Source of the DNA: Neostapfia colusana
Taxonomy: Eukaryota > Streptophyta > Magnoliopsida > Poales > Poaceae
Direction: 5' to 3'
Assembly (NCBI GenBank): GCA_030760725.1
Contig: JASWHV010000012.1
Coordinates: forward strand, 49,073,652-49,137,651
DNA length: 64,000 bases
The notes under the pieces were generated by a model that searched no databases, was not told the origin of the DNA, and worked only from the letters and a program-made list of their open reading frames with translations. Both the position numbers and the translations under genes were made by a program. Shown piece by piece: positions 12,204 through 22,611 of the stretch (positions within the stretch are counted from its first letter, which is position 1; each line of letters starts with the position of its first letter).

Positions 12204-13072
12204 TGTCGGTTTCCTCAGCACCGGAGAAAACCACTTAGGAACCTCGTCCTTCTGCAGGGATAAGTTCTAGAGGCTCCACTTGTCCAGCAGCGGCCTGGTC
12301 TCCCTTTTCCACAGAGACGAGCTCCGAGTGCGCCACGTGTCTGGCGGGCGGGACCTCCCTCTCCCTCAGAAGTGAGCTCCGCGTGCGCCACACGTCTGGC
12401 GGGCGGGACCTCCCTCTCCCTTAGAGGCGAGCTCCGCATACGCCACATGTCAGTGCCGGACTTCTCCTCTCTTCGGAGGTGAGCTCCGAGAGTGCCACGT
12501 GTCAGTTTCGGATCTCCCCTCTCTTCGGAGGTGAGCTCCGAGAATGCCACGTGTCAAGCAGTGTCAGACCTCCCTTCTGCTCGGAGATGAGCTCCGAGGT
12601 CGACACATGTCCTGTAGTGTCGGACCTCCCTTCTCCTCGGAGGTGAGCTCCAAGGATGACACGTGTCCCGTAGTGTCGGACCTCCGTGAGGCGAGCTCCG
12701 GGGGTGACATGTGTCCAGCAGGACCGGACCTCTCAGAGGCGAGTTCCAAGGGTGACACGTGTCCGTCGGGACAGGACCTCACTCCCTCCACGGAGGGGTG
12801 AGCTCCAAGAGCGACACATGTTCCGCGGGATTGAGCCTTGCTTCTCCGCAGAGACTAGCTCCGAAGGCGACACGTGTCCTACGGGGCTGGCCTCGCTTCT
12901 CAGCAGAGGCTAGCTCCGGGGGCAACACGTGTCCCACGGGGCCGGACCTCGCCCCTTCCGTAGAGGCAAGCTCCAAACCCGCCACGTAGCCAGCAGTGCC
13001 AGACCTCATCCCCCTCCGCGGGAATGAGCTCCGAAGCGCCACGTGGCCAGCGGGCCGTGGGAAGTGTCTACA
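12204..13072. repeat. GC-rich tandem array (GAGCTCCG...CCACGTGTC) of Tat-LTR type inside the Tekay LTR
   Basis: About fifteen imperfect units of roughly 45-58 bp each pair a GAGCTCCG box with a CACGTGTC-like box. At least seven keep ACGTGTC exactly and one has CACGTGG. The block begins TGTCGGTTTCCTCAGCACCGG and ends GGGAAGTGTCTACA. It thus resembles the start (TGTCGGTACCCTC), array and end (GGGAAGTGTCGGCTACAC) of the Tat LTR at 33115-34236. I infer a Tat-type LTR fragment fixed in the U3 of this Tekay subfamily, in opposite orientation. No clean TSD is seen around it. Confidence 0.75.
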
Positions 13073-13192
13073 GTGCTCTCGGCGGATTGGAATTGGCTCT
13101 TTTTAGCTATCTTTCACCGTTCTACTTCTTTTAAAATGTTTCCTATATGAAATATGAATGCATGCATGAATTACGAAGTTGAGGGTGTTACA

Positions 13193-13208
13193 AACCTACC
13201 CCCCTTAA
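13193..13208 (-). other. Polypurine tract of the inner Tekay-like element
   Basis: The minus strand reads TTAAGGGGGGTAGGTT directly before the 3' LTR. Confidence 0.8.
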
Positions 13209-14956
13209 ATTGAATCTCGCCCTCGAGATTTGATAGTGTGGAGAATAGATGAGGGAATTCTGCCTTGATGTCTTCCTCACGTTCCCATGTAGCTTCAGCT
13301 TCCGTGTGATGGCTCCATTGTACCTTGCACCAACGGATCACTTTGTTCCACGTGACCCTTTCCTTCACGTCCAAAATTCAGACAGGGTGCTCTACATAGG
13401 CCAGATCCTCTTGAAGTTTGAGTTCATCCATTGGTACTTGTTCTTCCGGTACTCTCAAGCACTTCTTGAGCTGGGATACGTGAAACACGTCATGCACGTC
13501 GGAGAGGTGTGTTGGGAGCTCCAGTTGATAGGCTACTTCTCCTCGCTTGCCTAAAATATTAAATGGCCCGATATAGCGAGGTGCTAACTTGCCTTTGACG
13601 TTGAAACGTCATTGGCCTCAGATAGGCGATACCTTAAGGTACACGAAGTCTCCGACTTCGAAAGTCAACTTCCTTCGCCTATTGTCCGCATAGCCTTTTT
13701 GTCGTGACTGAGCAGCCTTTAAGTTCTCCCGTACCGTTTGGACTTGCTTTTCAGCTTCTTGCAGCACTTCGGGTCCAAACACTTGGTTCTCTCCGGTCTC
13801 ATTCCAGAACAGCGGTGTTCTACACCGTCGACCATACAATGCTTCGAAAGGTGACATCTTCAAGCTGGCTTGATAACTGTTGTTGTACGAGAACTCGGCA
13901 TACGGAAAGCTCCTATCCCAACTATGCCCATGTTTCAAGGCGCATGCTCTCAACATGTCTTCCAAAATTTGGTTTGTCCTCTCAGTGTGCCCATCGGTTT
14001 GCGGGTGGTAAGCGGAGCTGAAATTTAGCCGTGTACCCATGGCTTCATGCAGCTTCCTCCAGAACCTAGAGGTAAACTGAGAACCCCGATCTGAAACTAT
14101 CCTCTTCGGGACTCCATGACGGCACAAGATTTGTTCCATATACAGCTCGGCTAGTTGTGCAACGTTGTACTTGGTTTTAATAGGAAGGAAATGTGCTGTT
14201 TTTGTCAATCGGTCCACAATAACTCAGATGGAGTCGTAACCCGACTGAGTATGTGGTAATCCGACGATGAAATCCATACTGATGTCCTCCCTCTTCCACT
14301 CGGGTACTTTCAATGGTTGCAACAGTCCAGCGGGTCTTTGATGTTTGACCTTCACCCGTTGGCATGTGTCGCACAAGGCAATATATTCAGCTATGTCCCT
14401 TTCATACCGTCCCACCAATAGCAAGTTTTCAAGTCCTTGTACATCTTTGTACTGCCGGGATGTATGGAATAAGGTGAGTCATTTGCCTCTCTTAATATCG
14501 TGTCGCGGATGTGCTTCACGTTAGGCACACAGATCCTTTTTCCTAACCAAAGCGTACCCTTCTCGTATTCCTTGAAGTCCTTTTCTATGCCTCGTCGGAT
14601 TCTTTCCTTAATCTCCTTGATTTCCTCATCCGTTGCTTGGCTATCTCTTGTTCCAGTGAAGAGTGGAGTTCCATCACTTCCATCTCGTTCAAAAACCCGA
14701 GATGTAACCGTTTGAACTTCTTGCGCAGCTCGGGCGGTAGCTCCCGAACCGTGAGTTGGTGACATGCTCCCTTTCGGCTCAATGCATCAGCTACTACATT
14801 GGCCTTTCCGGGGTGATAGTTGATTCCAACATCATAATCCTTGATGAGCTCCAACCATCGACGTTGCCTCAAATTCAAATCCGTTTGGGTGAATATGTAC
14901 TTGAGGCTTTTGTGATCCGTATAGATCTCACATCGGTGGCCAAGGATATAATGTCT
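13198..14956 (-). pseudogene. gypsy pol, 3' part: RNase H end, integrase and chromodomain
   Basis: On the minus strand: RNase H end (YTDHKSLKYIFTQT, then LRQRRWLELIKDYDVGINYH near 14870), integrase zinc region, core with ISMDFIVGLP (about 14280), VSDRGSQFTSRFW (about 14090) and HPQTDGHTERTNQ (about 14000), all three catalytic acids in place. The GPF/Y-like region (RYIGPFNILGKRGEVAYQL) is near 13580. It ends in a chromodomain-like stretch, KVIRWCKVQWSHHTEAEATW (about 13270-13335), then EFPHLF. Chromodomains on integrases of this clade bind modified histones and steer insertion to heterochromatin. Breaks: a stop at 14957-14959 after HALKI, a frameshift near 14700, another near 14400, stops near 14220 and 13615 and one before the chromodomain. 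Confidence 0.9.
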
Positions 14957-16576
14957 CTAAATCTTCAAGGCATGTACCACGGCTGCGAGGTCCAAGTCAT
15001 GTGTGGGGTAATTCAACTTGTGTTTCTTTAGTTGTCTTGATGCATAGGCTACCACTTGTCCTTCTTGCATGAGCACACATCCAAGCCCTTGTCTTGATGC
15101 GTCACAATATATGTCAAAGCTCTTGCTTACGTCCGGCAATACCAAAACCGGTGTTGTGGTTAGCCTCTTCTTGAGCTCCTCAAAGCTTTCTTGGCACGCT
15201 AGGGTCCACTGGAACACTTTTCCCTTCATTAGTAACTCTATCATATGCTTCACTATCTTGGAGAAGTCCTTGATGAAACGTCGGTAGTATCCAGCCATCC
15301 CAAGAAAACTCCGAATATCTCTCACTTTTCGCGGTTGGTTCCACTTCAGAACATCTCCCACTTTTCTAGGATCAACCGATACTCCTTCCTTGGAGATGAT
15401 GTGGCCTAGGAATGATATCTCCTTTAGCAAAAATTGACACTTGCTGAGCTTGGCATACAATTGATGCTCTCGCAGCTTCTGCGACGTCAATCTCAAATGT
15501 TCTTCATGTTCTTCCTCGCTCTTTGAATACACCATAATATCGTCGATGAAAACCACGACGAACTTGTCCAAGTACTCCATGAAGACCTTATTCATGAGGT
15601 ACATGAAATATGCGGGTGCATTCATTAACCCAAAAGACATAACGGTATATTCATACGAACCATACCGTGTTCGAAAGGCAATCTTGGGTATGTCGGAGGG
15701 TTTAATCTTCAGCTGGAAGTATCCTGACCGAAGATCAATCTTGGAGAAAACTTGGGCACCTTTCATTTGGTCGAACAGGTCCTCTATTCGTGGCAGCGGG
15801 TATTTATTCTTGATCGTCACCTCATTCAGAGATCTATAATCCACGCGCATCCTTTGGGTCCCATCCTTCTTGTCCACGAAGAGCACGGGGGCTCCCCACG
15901 GTGACGAACTCGGGCGTATAAAACCCTTTTCTAGCTGCTCCTGAATTTGCTTCTTGAGTTCCACTAGTTCAGTTACGGGCATCCTATATGGTCTCTTTGC
16001 TATCAGTGCAGTTCCGGGTACCAAGTCAATGGCAAACTCAATTTTCCGGTCAGGTGGCATACTAGGGAGTTCTTCCAGGAACACATTCGAAAATTCTTGA
16101 ACCACTGGAATGCTTTCCAAGGTTGATTCTTCGATGTGGTTCAACGTTTCCTTCTCGGTTGCTGGTTGGGCTGACTCGAACTCGATGCGAGTTCCGTGCT
16201 CGTTTGTCAACTGCACGCTTCTCTTAGCACATTGGATCACTCCGTTGTGCTTTCTTAACCAATCCATTCCGAGTATTATGTTAAGCCCTTGGGAATCCAA
16301 GACAATGAGGTTGGCAAGGAAGTCTACCCCCCTTATTTTAAGGTTTACTTTGGGACATACTATATTAGTCCTCATCTCTCCACCGGGAGAATTAACCAAC
16401 ATAGTATATTTCAAGTGTGATATGGGTAGATTATACTTGGCAACATACTTGGATGATATGAATGAATGCGATGCTCCGGAATCAAATAAAACAACGGTTG
16501 GGTTGGAGTTGGCAAGGAACATACCAATCACGACGTCCTCAGCCTGTTGTGCTTCCTCAGCGGAGACATTATTCAC
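14957..16576 (-). pseudogene. gypsy protease-RT-RNase H, 539 open codons
   Basis: One uninterrupted frame. The aspartic protease motif is VVLFDSGASHSFIS (residues about 28-41) and LGMDWL follows near residue 98. The RT palm has DKKDGTQRMRVDYRSLN, FSKIDLRSGYFQLK (first Asp), and VVVFIDDIMVYSK (the catalytic DD pair). The RNase H start has DIYCDASRQGLGCVLMQ. All visible catalytic residues of protease and RT are present, so this is the best-preserved enzyme of the window. The M at 16576 is not a true start: the frame continues from gag across a zinc knuckle (CFACGEMGHFAS-stop-CP, about 16685-16730). It is listed as a pseudogene because gag upstream and integrase downstream are broken. Confidence 0.9.
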
Positions 16577-16682
16577 GTTGCCATGAGCATAGTTCTGCTG
16601 CCCACGGTTGCCTTGATTAGCTTCTTCGTTTGACCGTGGGTTCTGCTTGGGCGCGTTGCTTGGCTGTCCAAGACCTTTTCTC

Positions 16683-17744
16683 GGGCACTAACTTGCAAAG
16701 TGTCCCATCTCTCCACATGCAAAGCATGCCTTGTTGCCCAAGACAGCAGGGACGTTAGATCAAGGGTTTTGAGCATAAGCACCCATGTTGGGTCGGGGTG
16801 CAGGAGGCAAAGGCACACGAGGTGCTTGCGTAACAGGACGTTGCTGTGGTGGTTGATTAGGGCGAAAAGTAGAAGTGGACGAGCCATACTGTGGTGCAGC
16901 TGGGGGCATGAAACGGGGACGTACAATACTCCCTTGTGGCTCGTATGGCATCTTTCTTTTTCCCTCTTGCTCGATCTCTCGGATCTTTCTTTCAACCACT
17001 ATAGCTTTGTCAACTAGCTTTTGGAAGTTTACATAGTCATTGTTGAGCAGTTGAACTTGGATCTCATTGTTCAACCCTCTCTTGAACAAGTACTGCTTCC
17101 GTTGGTCCGAGTTGACGTCCTCGGGGGCATACCTTGAAAGCTGTGTGAACTCGTTGAGGTACTCACTCACGCTCTTCTTTCCCTGGCGGAGACCTTCAAA
17201 CTCTTGCCTTTTTAGCATCATGACTCCATCAGGGACATAATGAGAGCGGAAACTCTCCTTGAACTCAGCCCAAGTGATAGTCTTCTGGTCGACATGAGCA
17301 TTGCATAGAGCGTCCCACCAGTCGGCGGCTGCTCCCATAAGTTGGTGCGATGTGAAGAGAACTTTCTCTCGATCATTGCACTGAACTATGGCAAGCTTCT
17401 TCTCCATGGACTTCAACCAATCGTCAGCCTCCATGGGATCATTAGCTTGACCAAAAGTGGGCGGTCGAGTCCTCATGAACTCTCCCAGTCTGTTGTGAGC
17501 CGGCGGTGGTGGCGGTGGTGGTGGCGGTGGTGCAGGAACGGGGTTGTTGTTGTTGGCTTGCAGCTGACCCAAAGTTTGGATCATGGTTTGCATGAGCTGG
17601 TTCTGCATAGCCATCAACCGTTCCCAAGTTGTTTCCACCAGCCCCGGGGTTAGCATTCTCAGGAACTTCAACGTGGTCATCCTCTTGTTGTTCAGGGTTG
17701 CCACGGACGTTCCTCCTTGGACGGCCGACGTTTTCTCTCACCAT
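16683..17744 (-). pseudogene. gypsy gag of the inner Tekay-like element (broken)
   Basis: Starts at the ATG at 17744 (MVRENVGRPRRNVRGN), 456 bp inside the element. A frameshift near 17640 moves it into the frame 17704-16760. That frame carries a run of 11 prolines (about residue 61), the retrotransposon gag core (DPMEADDWLKSMEKKL, WWDAL, WAEFKESFRSHYVP, SVSEYLNEFTQLSRYAPED) and a Pro/Gln-rich tail. The CCHC knuckle lies downstream in another frame and has a stop just before its last Cys. Gag assembles the particle and packages RNA. Confidence 0.9.
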
Positions 17745-18014
17745 CTATCAGAGAGAGTTGAGTAGAATAGAAGTTAGAAGTTTAGATTGATCCCCCAATG
17801 CATCAAGGGTATGAACTATATATCAACCTATATGAGGATGTGAACACATGTCGAAGCATCTCACATCTCTCTACTATGTTTGGATATGGACAACGCTGAA
17901 ACGTCTCACAACTCATACTAAGCACTCAAACACAAGCAATCATCACAAAGTTCACACCACTCCTATTCAAGGTTCTATGGTTTAAATGTTCCTATAGGTT
18001 TTAGGGTGTCCGTT
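17745..18014 (-). other. Untranslated leader of the inner Tekay-like element
   Basis: Non-coding on both strands. It is clearly related, reversed, to 60250-60480 in the plus-strand Tekay relative, for example the phrase GTAGAGAGATGTGAGATGC. That comparison shows the relative carries an extra block, with an ORF, that this element lacks. Confidence 0.75.
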
Positions 18015-18219
18015 CTACCTAGGCTTGCAAACTATGGTCAAGGGGGTTCTGATGCCAATCTATGCATTCTACCTAGGCTTGCGTCCTACGGTCAGCATGG
18101 TTCCAATCTGTGCACTAGGCTTGCGTCCTACGGTCAACGTGGCAGCTCTGATACCAATCTGTGAATTCTATCTAGGCTTGCGACCTTCGGTCAACTGTGG
18201 CTCTGATACTAATCTGTGA
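18015..18219 (-). repeat. Four tandem copies of the primer-site/leader junction
   Basis: Units of about 47-54 bp start at about 18015, 18069, 18116 and 18168. Each contains TAGGCTTGCG-like, ACGGTCAAC-like and a (GCTCTGATA)CCAATCTGTG-like part. The last unit holds the real primer site next to the LTR (18200-18211, GCTCTGATACTA, one mismatch to tRNA-iMet). The third holds a perfect GCTCTGATACCA at 18145-18156. The plus-strand relative has a single unit (58980-59030). Confidence 0.88.
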
Positions 18220-20400
18220 CGCCCGGTCCCGTGAAAACGGATCCAAACTAATGCATATGGGTGCCCAGGATGTTCATCACACATACACATATAATCCACA
18301 AACTGAATTCAGAATATATAACCACAAATGAATAGGGTTTAAGTACTTTATTACATCAATCTCTATCTTAATCTTGCAGCGGAAGTCTCTATCATATTCT
18401 AGCAGCGGAAGTCTTATTTTAGCAGCGGAAGTCTCTAACGACAGCGGAAGCAAACTAAGCAGTAGCGGCTCGATCTTCAACTCCATCCCCACAGGCAAGT
18501 AGACGGTAGATCGCACGCCTAATACTCCACATGGTCTTAAAAGTACTCCTCTCCTGTTGCTGATGTGTTGTATGATAATGCAAGGGTGAGTACATGTCAT
18601 ACCCAACAAGTGCGGGAAATATGACATGTAGCTTTCAACAAGGTAGGAATAAAAAGGGTCATTGCAGAAAGCAAAGTTTATTTCACAAACATGATAAAAA
18701 CAGTAACTATATTTAAGTGAACTTAATCCCAACATATATCCAATTAAACCAGTAACATACCTCCATCATGATTCACCTCTTTTCATGTCTCATCCAGACA
18801 TTCATCTTTCTCAACTCTTTCTCATGCTCATAATAACCATCTTATGATCATATCCATCTCATGATCATATAACCAAAACCATCTCATGTTCAAGACTACA
18901 CAGTCCTGAAACCAATCTAATTACCAAGACTCAACAGTCCCGAAACCAATACCAAAGACCAGACCATAACCATACCAATAACCATCCCATCTAATCATGG
19001 AAGTTGGCCAGGCGCTTGTGACCGGAAACACGACTATCATGACAGTTTTACACTCTGCAGAGGTGGCACCACTTTACTCACAAGTTTGTGATTTCGTCAC
19101 CCGTCGACGACTACAGAACCTCCATTATACCAGTACACAACCGTCGGTGTATGGTCAAGAGATCACAAAATAGCCTTTACAAAGGGGCTACTAGATGTAT
19201 GGACTCACTAAGGTTTCACTAGCAGGCTCGAATCACCATTCTCCCACCTACAGGCCCCCTCTTGTGCCATGCAGTTCCCAGGGCAGTCCTCTCTCGACTC
19301 CCATTCCCCTCGGTTTCCATGGTCCATAACAATCTAGTAACTTACCTAATTAGTCAGCTAAGCCGCACCCATATTTGGCCTTATGGTGGCACTGTTTTCC
19401 TGGTATGTGCTGGCATGAACCGGTCTTTAGATCTACGACAAGTAAACCACCATGTCATTCTACCACATCCACGAACCAAGCTTGCCTAGATCTCCCCCGA
19501 TTCATGTTCATTAACATCAAGTTCTTATTATCATTGTTCATATGAGTGCAGTAGCTAGACACATTCTATCTTGCTTCCCATATACCCTGGACTCAGCGAA
19601 GCAAAAAGCAAAAATGACTATACCCGACTCATCAACTTTCCCGGCGACAAGGGTGGTTAACAAAACTAGTAAACTCCTATGAAGGGGTTTTCCCATCAAG
19701 TTGACTCAAACATACACAGTTTTTGCAAACAAAACAGTTCCAAAAACATGAGATCAATATGGTCAAGGGGCACTTTCCTTGTTCCTGTGGCTTCTGTTGC
19801 TCACGGATCTCGAAGTCTTGGTGCTGTAATTCTTCGTTGATAGCTCCCTGAGCTTGTCCTTCTACTCACGATCACGCACATACAAGATTCACAGCAATCA
19901 ATCATCATGCACAAACTTTACTTTAAGATGCAATGGTGTAGGTGCATGCAAATCCTATGGTGCAGTTTCATAAGTTCAGTTTGTACGTGTTCTTGCATGT
20001 TTTAATGGCTTTGCATGGGGTTTTATGATGATCAAGTGTGGACGTGGTGATGATCTTGACTCAAGATCTAGATTAATTCCACCGTCAAAAACCGATCAAC
20101 ACGTGATCTGTCCACATGAAAAGCTTCTGTTCAAAGAAACAGATGCGAAGAAACCGCGACGATGTCGTAAGATGGTAACGTAGACCTACCTCGGCCTTCC
20201 TCCTAGCAATGGAAGCAGGATCGTTGGTTCTCTTCCGGTGATGGCGAGCTTGACGGGGCTCGTCGGTGTCTCTCCGGCGACTGAACTCCGGTGAAGGTGC
20301 TGGTGGTTCAACTCGGCGAGTTGGGGGCTAGGGCCTCCAAGTCGTCGACTCGGGAGGTGGAAAAAGAATACGTGGTTTGTGGCCAAAGGATTCTGGGTTC

Positions 20401-20408
20401 TATTTATA
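20401..20408 (-). promoter_or_regulatory. First TATA box of the duplicated 5' LTR
   Basis: TATAAATA on the minus strand. It lies in the diverged duplicate copy, nearer the coding region. Confidence 0.6.
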
Positions 20409-21624
20409 AGGGGTGAAAGAAGATTCCAACTCCAATTGGATTTCAAATAAGAGTCCTATTCAACTTGTTTTTGGATCTTAACAACTTATCTTCAATTAAC
20501 TTGGGTGCGGTATCAACGTGGAAGAAATCGTGTCGGTTTCCTCAGTACCGGGTGCTCGCATACAGGGAAAAACCGCTTAAGAACCTCGTTCTTCCGCAGG
20601 GATAAGCTCCGGAAGCTCCACGTGTCAAGCGGGGGCCTGGCCTCCCTTTTCCGCAGAGACAAGCTCCGGGTGCGCCACGTGTCTGGCGGGCGGGACCATC
20701 TCATTCTACTACATCCACAAACCAAGCTTGCCTAGATCTCCCCCGATTCATGTTCATTACCAACATCTTATTATCATTGTTCATATGAGTGCAGTAGCTA
20801 GACACATTCTATATCGCTTCCCATATCCCGTGGACTCAGCGAAGCAGAAAGCAAAAACGACCATACCCGACTCATCAACTTTCTCGGTTACAAGGTGGTT
20901 AACAAAACTAGTAAACTCCTACGAAAGGGTTTCCCATCAAGTTGACTCAAGCACACACACCTTTTCGCAAACAAAACAGTTCCAAAAACATGGGATCAAT
21001 ATGGTCAAGGGGCACTTTCCTTGTTCCTATGACTTCTGTTGCTCACGGATCTCAAATTCTTGGTGCTGTAGTCCTTCGTAGATAGCTCCCTGAGCTTATC
21101 CTTCTACTCACAATCACACAGATACAAAATGTTACAGCAATCAAATATCATGCAAAATCCTTACTCAAGATGTAATGGTGCATATGCATGCTAATCCTAT
21201 GGTGCTGTTAGTTTGTACGTGTTCTTGCATGTTTTAAGGGGCTTGCATGGGGTTTTACGATGAACAAGGTGTAAGGATCAAATGTGGACGTGGTGACGAT
21301 CTTGTCTCAAGATCTAGATCAAACCGATCAACACGTGATCTGTCCACATGAAAAAGCTTCTGCTCGAAGAAAACAGATACGAAGAAACCGCGATGATGTC
21401 GTAAGGTGGTAACAAAGACCTACCTCGCTTCTCCCCGGTGGCAGGATCTCCCTCCTAGCAATGGCAGCAGCGACGGCGAGCTCGAGGGGGCTCGTCGGCG
21501 GTCTCACCAGCGACTAAACTCCAGCGAAGGGGGTTAACTCGGCGAGTTGGGAGCTAGGATCTACAAGTCGCCAACTCGGGAGGGAAAGAATAGGTACGTG
21601 GTTGTGGCCAAGGGTTTTCGGTTC

Positions 21625-21632
21625 TATTTATA
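21625..21632 (-). promoter_or_regulatory. Second TATA box of the duplicated 5' LTR
   Basis: TATAAATA-like (TATTTATA on plus) at the position equivalent to 12108 in the 3' LTR. It is upstream of the other promoter in the element's sense direction. Confidence 0.6.
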
Positions 21633-21931
21633 ATAGGTCAGAAAGAGTCCTACTCTGATTGGGGTTCGAATAAGAGTCCTATTTGATTTTGTTTGGATCT
21701 TAACAACTTATCTCCAAACAATTTGGTTGCAGTATTCAACGTGGAAGAATTCATGTCGGTTTCCTCAGCACCGGGTACTCGCACACAGGGGAAAACCACT
21801 TAGGAACCTCGTTCTTCCACAGGGATAAGCTCCGGAGGCTCCACGTGTCCAGCGGCGTATGTAATGGCTCTCAAGGATCATAGACTGGCCCCACATACCA
21901 CCACTCATCTTTTCTGCGCACTTTGTCCTTA

Positions 21932-22061
21932 CTCGTGCGCACCCGGGAAAACTTCCCGGTCGATCACCCATCCCCAAATTCCTCCGGGCCAAGCATGCTT
22001 AACTACGGAGTCCTTTGCAGGTGGGCTTTCGGAAAAGAATGTATACCTTGGTGGTATGAGT
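21932..22061 (-). ncRNA. 5S rRNA-like domain in the left Cassandra LTR
   Basis: The minus strand contains TAGTTAAGCATGCTTGG and GGATGGGTGATCGACCGGGA, matching the plant 5S internal promoter (A box, C box) and neighbouring helices. The 5' and 3' ends are divergent, so this is the Cassandra 5S-like domain and not a ribosomal gene. The C box has GTGATC where 5S genes have GTGACC. Confidence 0.82.
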
Positions 22062-22433
22062 ACTCTATCAATCCTATTAAGCCGGGAGTCAGGATATCAC
22101 ACAATCCACCCCCTTAGAAGACCGACGTCCTCGTCGGTCAACACCAAGATAGGAACGTCCCCTCTTAGCCACGTCCGTACGTTCAGTACTGGCATACGCA
22201 TATCGTACGTCCGGTTAGCAGCATACGTACCATACCGTGTCCCACACAGAGGACCCACGAATCATGCCTACGTACCTGCATCCCTGACCTGTACGCTACC
22301 GTATCCTTGTCACTGACCCGTACGCACCCGTGAAACTGCGAGGGTCGGCTCTGATACCATTTGTAATGGCTCTCAAGGATCATAGACTGGCCCCACGTAC
22401 CACCACTCGTCTTTTCTGCGCACTTTGTCCTCA

Positions 22434-22563
22434 CTCGTGCGCACCCGGGAAAACTTCCCGGTCGGTCACCCATCCCAAAATTCCTCCGGGCCAAGCACGC
22501 TTAACCCCGGAGTATTTTGCAGGTGGACTTCCGGAAAAGAAGTTATACTTTGATGGTATGAGT
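22434..22563 (-). ncRNA. 5S rRNA-like domain in the right Cassandra LTR
   Basis: The minus strand contains GGTTAAGCGTGCTTGG and GATGGGTGACCGACCGGGAAG. The A-box and C-box regions keep the 5S consensus better than the left copy. In the element's orientation this is the 5' LTR, the one able to drive pol III transcription. Confidence 0.85.
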
Positions 22564-22611
22564 ACTCTATCAATCCTATTAAGCCGGGAGTCAGGATATC
22601 ACACAATAAAC

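Larger units (their letters stand above)
9956..13192 (-). repeat. 3' LTR of the inner Tekay-like element
   Basis: The 3237 bp copy lacks the duplication seen in its partner. On the minus strand it runs from TGTAACACCCTC (13192) to GGGCGTCACA (9956). U3 contains a GC-rich tandem array (12230-13060), followed by a TATA box at 12108-12115. The plus-strand ORFs at 10983-11554 are not credible genes. Confidence 0.93.
21860..22605 (-). mobile_element. Cassandra-type TRIM retrotransposon with 5S rRNA-like LTRs
   Basis: Two 244 bp direct repeats (21860-22103 and 22362-22605; plus strand TGTAATGGCTC ... ATATCACACA) flank a 258 bp non-coding centre. Beside the right LTR is GCTCTGATACCA (22348-22359), a perfect tRNA-iMet primer site for a minus-strand element. 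Beside the left LTR is a purine tract, TCTAAGGGGGTGGAT on minus. Each LTR carries a 5S rRNA-like segment on the minus strand. Small size, no ORF, a Met primer and 5S in the LTR are the definition of Cassandra. A clean TSD is not seen (GCGTA left, ATAAA right). Unlike autonomous elements it must borrow enzymes. Confidence 0.9.

Noticed and set aside
12215..13042. Several overlapping ORFs on both strands in the GC-rich arrays (also at 22466-23331, 33202-33657 and 40551-41330)
   Set aside because: They are translations of the tandem GAGCTC/CACGTG units; the same repeats are open on both strands and in several frames, with no conserved protein.
21932..22061. A genuine 5S rRNA gene
   Set aside because: Only the internal promoter region and some helices match, the ends diverge, and the sequence sits in paired LTRs of a TRIM element.
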